Of a stretch of DNA of 64,000 nt, positions 59,521 through 64,000 are shown piece after piece. The stretch comes from Streptomyces sp. NBC_00554 (GTDB lineage: Bacteria > Actinomycetota > Actinomycetes > Streptomycetales > Streptomycetaceae): NCBI RefSeq assembly GCF_041431135.1, contig NZ_CP107799.1:3968001-4032000 (forward strand), read 5' to 3'. A model generated the notes under the pieces. It made no database searches and was not told the DNA's origin. It saw only the letters and a list, made by a program, of their open reading frames with translations. Each line of letters begins with the position of its first letter. Position 1 is the stretch's first letter. The translations under genes were made by a program, and so were the position numbers.

Positions 59521-61009
59521 AGTTCGGCGCCTCGACCGTCATCTGGATGTCGTGCGGGTGGCTCTCCTTGAGGCCCGCCGAGGTGATCCGTACGAAGCGG
59601 CCCTTGGTCTCCATCTCGTCGATGGAGGCGGCGCCCACGTAGCCCATGGTCTGGCGCAGGCCGCCGACGAGCTGGTGCAGCACGTTGGCCAGCGGGCCGC
59701 GGTAGGGCACCTGGCCCTCGATGCCCTCGGGGACGAGCTTGTCGTCGGAGGCCACCTCGGCCTGGAAGTAGCGGTCCTTCGAGTACGACCTGCCCTGGCC
59801 GCGCGACTGCATCGCACCGAGGGAGCCCATGCCGCGGTAGGACTTGAACTGCTTGCCGTTGATGAACTGCAGCTCGCCGGGCGACTCCTCGCAGCCCGCG
59901 AGGAGGCTGCCGAGCATCACCGTGTCGGCGCCGGCCGCGAGGGCCTTGCCGATGTCTCCGGAGTACTGCAGACCGCCGTCGCCGATCACCGGAACACCTG
60001 CGGCGCGGCCCGCGAGAGCTGCCTCGTAGATGGCGGTGACCTGCGGGACGCCGATACCGGCGACCACACGGGTGGTACAGATCGAGCCGGGGCCCACGCC
60101 CACCTTGACGCCGTCGACACCGGCGTCGATCAGGGCCTGGGCGCCGTCGCGGGTGGCTACGTTGCCGCCGATCACGTCGACGCCGACGCTCGACTTGATC
60201 TTCGCCATCCAGTTGAGGGCGTTGCTGTTGTGCCCGTGCGAGGTGTCGACGATCAGGAAGTCCACGCCGGCCTCGGCCAGCGCCTGCGCGCGCTCCAGCG
60301 CCTCGGGGCTGGCTCCGACGGCGGCACCCACCAGGAGGCGGCCCTCGGCGTCCTTCGCGGCGTTCGGGTACTTCTCGGCCTTCACGAAGTCCTTGACCGT
60401 GATGAGGCCCTTGAGGACACCCGCGTCGTCGACCAGCGGAAGCTTCTCGATCTTGTGGCGGCGCAGCAGCTGCATGGCGTCGTTGCCCGAGATGCCGACC
60501 TTGCCGGTGACCAGGGGCATCGGGGTCATGACCTCGCGCACCTGGCGCGAGCGGTCGGTCTCGAAGGCCATGTCGCGGTTGGTGACGATGCCGAGCAGCT
60601 TGCCGTTGCCGTCGGTGACGGGGACACCGCTGATGCGGAACTTGGCGCACAGCGCGTCGGCCTCGCCCAGCGTCGCGTCCGGGTGCACCGTGATCGGGTC
60701 GGTGACCATGCCGGACTCGGAACGCTTCACGAGGTCGACCTGGTTGACCTGGTCCTCGATGGACAGGTTGCGGTGCAGCACGCCGACGCCGCCCTGCCGG
60801 GCCATGGCGATCGCCATGCGCGACTCGGTCACCTTGTCCATCGCGGCGGAGAGCAGCGGGATGTTCACACGCACGTTGCGCGAGATGCGGGACGAGGTGT
60901 CGACCGCGTTGGGCAGCACTTCCGAAGCGCCCGGCAGCAACAGCACGTCGTCGTAGGTCAGCCCGAGTGTCGCGAATTTAGCGGGCACTCCGTCGACGTT
61001 GGCAGTCAT
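59504..61009 (-). CDS. guaB: Inosine-5'-monophosphate dehydrogenase
   Basis: 501 residues. NAD+-dependent IMP to XMP, the committed step to guanine nucleotides. The barrel starts LTYDDVLLLPGASEVLP. Two CBS domains are inserted (about 100-225), with MTPMPLVTGKVGISGNDAMQ and EKLPLVDDAGVLKGLITVKD. Catalytic Cys311 lies in GVGPGSICTTRVVAG; the flap and active-site Arg/Tyr segment are SYRGMGSLGAM and GIEGQVPYRGPL. ATG start at 61009. A hairpin follows the stop, then guaB3. Confidence 0.97.
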   Translation of the reverse strand: MTANVDGVPAKFATLGLTYDDVLLLPGASEVLPNAVDTSSRISRNVRVNIPLLSAAMDKVTESRMAIAMARQGGVGVLHRNLSIEDQVNQVDLVKRSESGMVTDPITVHPDATLGEADALCAKFRISGVPVTDGNGKLLGIVTNRDMAFETDRSRQVREVMTPMPLVTGKVGISGNDAMQLLRRHKIEKLPLVDDAGVLKGLITVKDFVKAEKYPNAAKDAEGRLLVGAAVGASPEALERAQALAEAGVDFLIVDTSHGHNSNALNWMAKIKSSVGVDVIGGNVATRDGAQALIDAGVDGVKVGVGPGSICTTRVVAGIGVPQVTAIYEAALAGRAAGVPVIGDGGLQYSGDIGKALAAGADTVMLGSLLAGCEESPGELQFINGKQFKSYRGMGSLGAMQSRGQGRSYSKDRYFQAEVASDDKLVPEGIEGQVPYRGPLANVLHQLVGGLRQTMGYVGAASIDEMETKGRFVRITSAGLKESHPHDIQMTVEAPNYSRSQ

Positions 61010-61220
61010 GACACCTTCCCCAAATGGCCTTGATCGGTGCGGATGTCCATGCTAACGGGAAGCAAGGGTCTCTCATTCCATGGCTTGGGTTGGCCTGGGG
61101 CTTCGTACTTTCGTACGGGGCGGGTGGCGTCGCCGTTCATCCACGGCGCCGGAAGCCCAGTCCCGGGCCCGAGCCCGGCGTTCGTAGACCCGCCCCGCCG
61201 GGCGCGGGCCGGTCTTCGCC

Positions 61221-61499
61221 GTGCGGCTACCCGCTGTCGCAGCGGAGAAAAACGCCGTCCTGGCTGGGCCGCGCCCGGCACCGCCGAACACCGCCGTACG
61301 GCCTCCCACCGTCGCGGCGGAGAAGAACTGCCGTCCCGGCTGAGCCATGCCCGGCACCGCCGAACACTGCCGTACGGCCTCCCACCGTCGCGGCGGAAAA
61401 AACCCGCCGTCCCGGCCGAGCCGCACCCAGCACCACCGCACCGCCAGACACCACCGTCCGGCTACCTCCGCCCCGGCGGACGCGGCGGAAAGAACCGGA
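61221..61499. repeat. ~75-bp tandem repeat, 3.5 copies
   Basis: Units begin at 61221, 61296, 61372 and 61456 (75, 76 and 84 bp, then a partial). Each opens with GTRCGGCYWCC-like sequence, contains TCGCGGCGGARAA in the middle and ends with CACCGCCGAACACYGCC. They fill most of the 515-bp gap between guaB and the sigma gene. Open frames through them repeat the same ~25-residue phrase and look non-coding. Confidence 0.85.
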
Positions 61500-61525
61500 A
61501 AACCCGGCCCCCGAACAACCCCCGC

Positions 61526-62191
61526 CTACTGCTCCGCCAACGCCCGCAGCCGGCTCAGCGCCCTGTGCTGAGCCACCCGTACCGCCCCTGGTGACATTCC
61601 CAACATCTGCCCCGTCTCCTCGGCCGTGAGGCCCACCGCGATCCTCAGCAGGAGCAGCTCGCGCTGGTTGTCGGGGAGGTTGGCCAGGAGTTTCTTGGCC
61701 CATTCGGCGTCGCTGCTGAGCAGGGCGCGCTCTTCTGGGCCGAGGGAGTCGTCGGGGCGCTCGGGCATCTCGTCCGAGGGGACCGCGGTGGAACCGGGAT
61801 GGCGCATCGCGGCCCGCTGCAGGTCAGCGACCTTGTGGCCGGCGATGGCGAAGACGAACGCCTCGAAGGGGCGTCCGGTGTCCTTGTAGCGCGGCAGCGC
61901 CAGGAGCACCGCGACGCAGACCTCCTGCGCCAGGTCCTCCACGAAGTGCCGCGCGTCGCCCGGAAGCCGGGACAGACGGGTGCGGCAGTAGCGCAGCGCG
62001 AGGGGGTGAACATGAGCGAGCAGGTCGTGCGTGGCCTGCTCGTCGCCGTCGACAGCGCGATGGACGAGCGCACCGATCACCGTCGTCTCGTCGTCGCGCA
62101 TCGGTCCATGGTGCCTCGGCGTCGTCCGATCCGTGGCACCGCGTCCATAGTTGTGCACCGAAGCGTTATGAGCAGGTGCGCCGGAACTCAT
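61526..62191 (-). CDS. shbA: ECF sigma factor of the ShbA/SigD type
   Basis: 221 residues from ATG 62191, chosen for GGGGAGG 9 bases upstream; ATG 62101 would give 191. Region 2 (about 40-110) has DLAQEVCVAVLLALPRYKDTG and FEAFVFAIAGHKVADLQRA. Region 4 (about 160-218) has LPDNQRELLLLRIAVGLTAEETGQMLGMSPGAVRVAQHRALSRLR in part. Its place between guaB and bldM/whiD parallels sigD beside guaB2/whiB3 in mycobacteria. I recall the Streptomyces orthologue as ShbA, which drives transcription of the principal sigma hrdB; that identity is from memory and position. No linked anti-sigma gene is visible. Confidence 0.75.
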   Translation of the reverse strand: MSSGAPAHNASVHNYGRGATDRTTPRHHGPMRDDETTVIGALVHRAVDGDEQATHDLLAHVHPLALRYCRTRLSRLPGDARHFVEDLAQEVCVAVLLALPRYKDTGRPFEAFVFAIAGHKVADLQRAAMRHPGSTAVPSDEMPERPDDSLGPEERALLSSDAEWAKKLLANLPDNQRELLLLRIAVGLTAEETGQMLGMSPGAVRVAQHRALSRLRALAEQ

Positions 62192-62369
62192 CTCCTGCGC
62201 CCTCCCCTTCCGCTCGACCGAATCGTCCCCTAGGAACTCCACACCTCAAGGATGCGGCATCCGCCGGGAAACGGGGATCGGGCATCGAAGAGGCGCTCTC
62301 CGAGGGCCCGGCCCCGCCCGCCGCACGGCGGGCAGGGACTACTGCCGTTGTACCCCCACGGCGGCTCAC

Positions 62370-62981
62370 TTAGCGAACCAGGCCCCACCGGAAACCGAGC
62401 GCCACAGCGTGCGCGCGGTCCGAGGCGCCGAGCTTCTTGAAGAGCCGCCGGGCGTGCGTCTTGACGGTGTCCTCGGAGAGGAACAGCTCACGGCCGATCT
62501 CCGCGTTGGAGCGGCCGTGGCTCATGCCCTCCAGGACCTGGATCTCCCGCGCGGTGAGCGTGGGCGCGGCGCCCATCTCGGCCGACCGCAGTCTGCGCGG
62601 GGCGAGCCGCCAGGTGGGGTCGGCGAGCGCCTGGGTCACCGTCGCGCGCAGTTCGGCACGCGAGGCGTCCTTGTGCAGATAGCCGCGGGCTCCGGCGGCG
62701 ACGGCGAGCGCCACGCCGTCCAGGTCCTCGGCGACGGTGAGCATGATGATGCGCGCACCGGGGTCGGCGGACAACAGCCGCCGAACAGTCTCGACGCCGC
62801 CCAGACCGGGCATGCGTACGTCCATCAGAATCAGGTCCGAACGGTCGGCACCCCAGCGGCGGAGTACTTCCTCGCCGTTGGCCGCCGTCGTCACACGCTC
62901 GACGCCGGGCACTGTCGCCACCGCACGACGGAGCGCCTCTCGGGCAAGCGGGGAGTCGTCGCAGACGAGGACGGATGTCAT
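62370..62981 (-). CDS. bldM: Developmental response regulator BldM
   Basis: 203 residues, starting MTSVLVCDDSPLAREALRRA. The receiver domain has Asp54 in LILMDVRMPG. The NarL-type helix-turn-helix has LTAREIQVLEGMSHGRSNAE and SEDTVKTHARRLFKKLGASD near the end. BldM is an orphan, atypical response regulator that activates aerial-growth genes as a homodimer and late sporulation genes with WhiI (established knowledge). The adjacent divergent whiD supports the identification. The 390-bp region between them should hold the BldN- and BldD-dependent signals. Confidence 0.97.
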   Translation of the reverse strand: MTSVLVCDDSPLAREALRRAVATVPGVERVTTAANGEEVLRRWGADRSDLILMDVRMPGLGGVETVRRLLSADPGARIIMLTVAEDLDGVALAVAAGARGYLHKDASRAELRATVTQALADPTWRLAPRRLRSAEMGAAPTLTAREIQVLEGMSHGRSNAEIGRELFLSEDTVKTHARRLFKKLGASDRAHAVALGFRWGLVR

Positions 62982-63124
62982 GGCCGTCCTCCGCAGCTGA
63001 TGCGCGTCACCTTGAGCCTCCAGGCTGGTACGAATCGTCATCTGTGCGGTCGACACTCGCCGACGGAAACTGCCGTCTGCCCGAGCGCTTGTTCCTTCAA
63101 CCGCCTCGGCACTTCCAACGATGG

Positions 63125-63140
63125 TCACTCGAAAGAGTTA
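63125..63140. promoter_or_regulatory. Possible BldD-type inverted half-sites upstream of bldM
   Basis: TCAC (63125-63128) and GTTA (63137-63140) match BldD half-sites TNAC/GTNA, and the wider TCACTC-N4-GAGTTA is an inverted repeat. The half-site spacing is 8 bp rather than the 5 bp of the consensus I recall, so this is tentative. BldM is a known BldD target. Confidence 0.3.
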
Positions 63141-63371
63141 CGGGGCAGCCGGTCGTCTTCGGCACTGTACGTGAGGGTGCGGACACGGTGCAGACATGCG
63201 GGGCGGACCCACAACCTTTCATCACAACCCATGCCCCATTTAGCCCGATTTCTTCCCTTTTGCTGGTGTCTGTGGCTAGATTCGCAATGAGTCATATTTT
63301 CATCTCCTTAGATCGTAGATGTACGGTCGGTGGGCACATAGCAGCCCAGAACGGCAACAAGGGGACACGCA

Positions 63372-63701
63372 ATGGCAGATTTCTCCCGCCTTCCCGGTCC
63401 GAACGCGGACCTCTGGGACTGGCAGCTCCTCGCGGCTTGCCGCGGGGTCGACAGCTCGCTCTTCTTCCACCCGGAGGGCGAGCGAGGTGCGGCACGGAGC
63501 GCTCGCGAGAACTCGGCCAAAGAGGTCTGCATGCGATGCCCGGTACGCGCGGAGTGCGCGGCACACGCGCTGGCGGTGCGCGAGCCGTACGGCGTGTGGG
63601 GCGGGTTGACCGAGGACGAGCGAGAAGAGCTCATGGGACGGGCACGCAACCGGCTGGTCTCAGCGTCGGCCACTGGAAGCAGTCCCGCTTCGAACAACTG
63701 A
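63372..63701 (+). CDS. whiD: WhiB-like iron-sulfur developmental protein WhiD
   Basis: 109 residues, starting MADFSRLPGPNADLWDWQ. The four cluster-ligating cysteines are Cys23, Cys53, Cys56 and Cys62 (C-x29-C-x2-C-x5-C), which bind an NO- and O2-sensitive [4Fe-4S] cluster. The GVWGGLT turn (near 75-81) and a basic tail follow. WhiD is needed for late sporulation and spore maturation (established). SD AAGGGGA is 6 bases before the ATG at 63372. It is divergent from bldM. A hairpin terminator is just downstream. Confidence 0.97.
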   Translation: MADFSRLPGPNADLWDWQLLAACRGVDSSLFFHPEGERGAARSARENSAKEVCMRCPVRAECAAHALAVREPYGVWGGLTEDEREELMGRARNRLVSASATGSSPASNN

Positions 63702-63717
63702 AGGAACGTTTCTGCTA

Positions 63718-63747
63718 ACCGGGCACGCGCACGCGTGCCCCTACTTT
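63718..63747 (+). terminator. Terminator after whiD
   Basis: A 9-bp stem, GGGCACGCG (63721-63729) / CGCGTGCCC (63732-63740), followed by CTACTTTT. Confidence 0.75.
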
Positions 63748-63792
63748 TCCGATGCCGCGCGCCGTGGCGCCCGGGTTCTCCCAGGGCTGGGG

Positions 63793-64000
63793 CTACCGCT
63801 GCGCGGCCCGCGCCAGCCGGTCCAGCGTCGCCGCCACCGCGGGCACCTGAGCAAGATCCGGCAGTGTGAGCGCGACGATCTCCCGCCGCACCGGGGGCTC
63901 CACCCTTACCGTGCGCGCCCCCTTCGGCCGTACGGACTCGATGGCGAGTTCCGGAAGGACCGCAACCCCCAGACCGGCGCCCACCAGGCCGACCACGGCC
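63793..64000 (-). CDS. LysR-family regulator, C-terminal fragment at the right edge
   Basis: The last ~69 codons of a gene that starts beyond the window. The visible part reads GLVGAGLGVAVLPELAIESV, typical of the effector-binding domain end of LysR regulators (MVxxGLGxAxLP pattern). It then has EPPVRREIVALTLPD and an Ala/Arg-rich terminal helix. The DNA-binding domain is not in view, so the target cannot be stated. Confidence 0.75.
   Translation of the reverse strand, partial: AVVGLVGAGLGVAVLPELAIESVRPKGARTVRVEPPVRREIVALTLPDLAQVPAVAATLDRLARAAQR

Noticed and set aside
61024..61629. Plus- and minus-strand frames through the 75-bp tandem repeat
   Set aside because: They repeat the same short phrase, carry no SD and overlap the sigma gene end; judged non-coding.

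Overview
This window is chromosomal DNA from a Streptomyces-type actinomycete. The sequence is very G+C-rich with strong third-position G/C bias. It carries the sporulation regulators bldM and whiD side by side, WhiJ-type XRE/DUF397/ATPase genes, many two- or three-gene units on both strands, and several apparently leaderless starts. Many long frames antisense to real genes are shadows of codon bias. The gene order guaA, chorismate mutase, choD-type oxidase, gabD2, five Ser/Thr kinases, glpD, guaB3, guaB, ECF sigma, bldM, whiD looks like a core Streptomyces block. It also recalls the Mycobacterium tuberculosis neighbourhood of whiB3, sigD, guaB2, guaB3 and choD (from memory, not searched).

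Layout: 1-19 kb is core housekeeping. It holds a partial AfsR/BTAD regulator; two paralogous NlpC/P60 cell-wall hydrolases, one behind a c-di-AMP (ydaO) riboswitch and the other behind a strong 5'-UTR hairpin; a MocR regulator divergent from a methyltransferase; and a PspC/histidine kinase/LuxR regulator module divergent from a PspC/LiaF-like protein. After these come DoxX, DUF4429, class II aldolase and FMN-binding proteins, guaA, and a chorismate mutase preceded by an aromatic-codon leader peptide and a terminator hairpin.

20-37 kb is accessory. It has a WhiJ-like unit (ATPase, XRE regulator, DUF397) around a perfect 15-bp inverted repeat, a lipoprotein and a membrane protein of unknown role, and a 3495-codon secreted RHS/YD-repeat polymorphic toxin. 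The toxin has three LamG domains, an endonuclease-like tip and a SUKH immunity gene overlapping its 3' end. Divergent to the toxin is a sortase-type (LAETG) surface protein, and the shared promoter region holds two CRP-like sites.

37-58 kb carries the ChoD-type oxidoreductase, succinate-semialdehyde dehydrogenase, a lipoprotein and a run of five membrane-anchored kinase-like proteins. One of these is a pseudokinase whose kinase fold is split by a roughly 430-residue low-complexity insert. A serine hydrolase, glpD, and a nucleotide-sugar dehydrogenase lacking the usual catalytic cysteine follow. 58-64 kb holds guaB3 and guaB (GMP synthesis, with guaA upstream), an ECF sigma factor of the ShbA/SigD type, and divergent bldM and whiD. 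A LysR fragment runs off the right edge.

The most unusual content is the RHS toxin/immunity locus with its predicted control elements, the split pseudokinase, the two enzymes missing catalytic cysteines, and the chorismate mutase attenuator. No tRNA, rRNA, CRISPR array, insertion sequence or prophage gene was seen.
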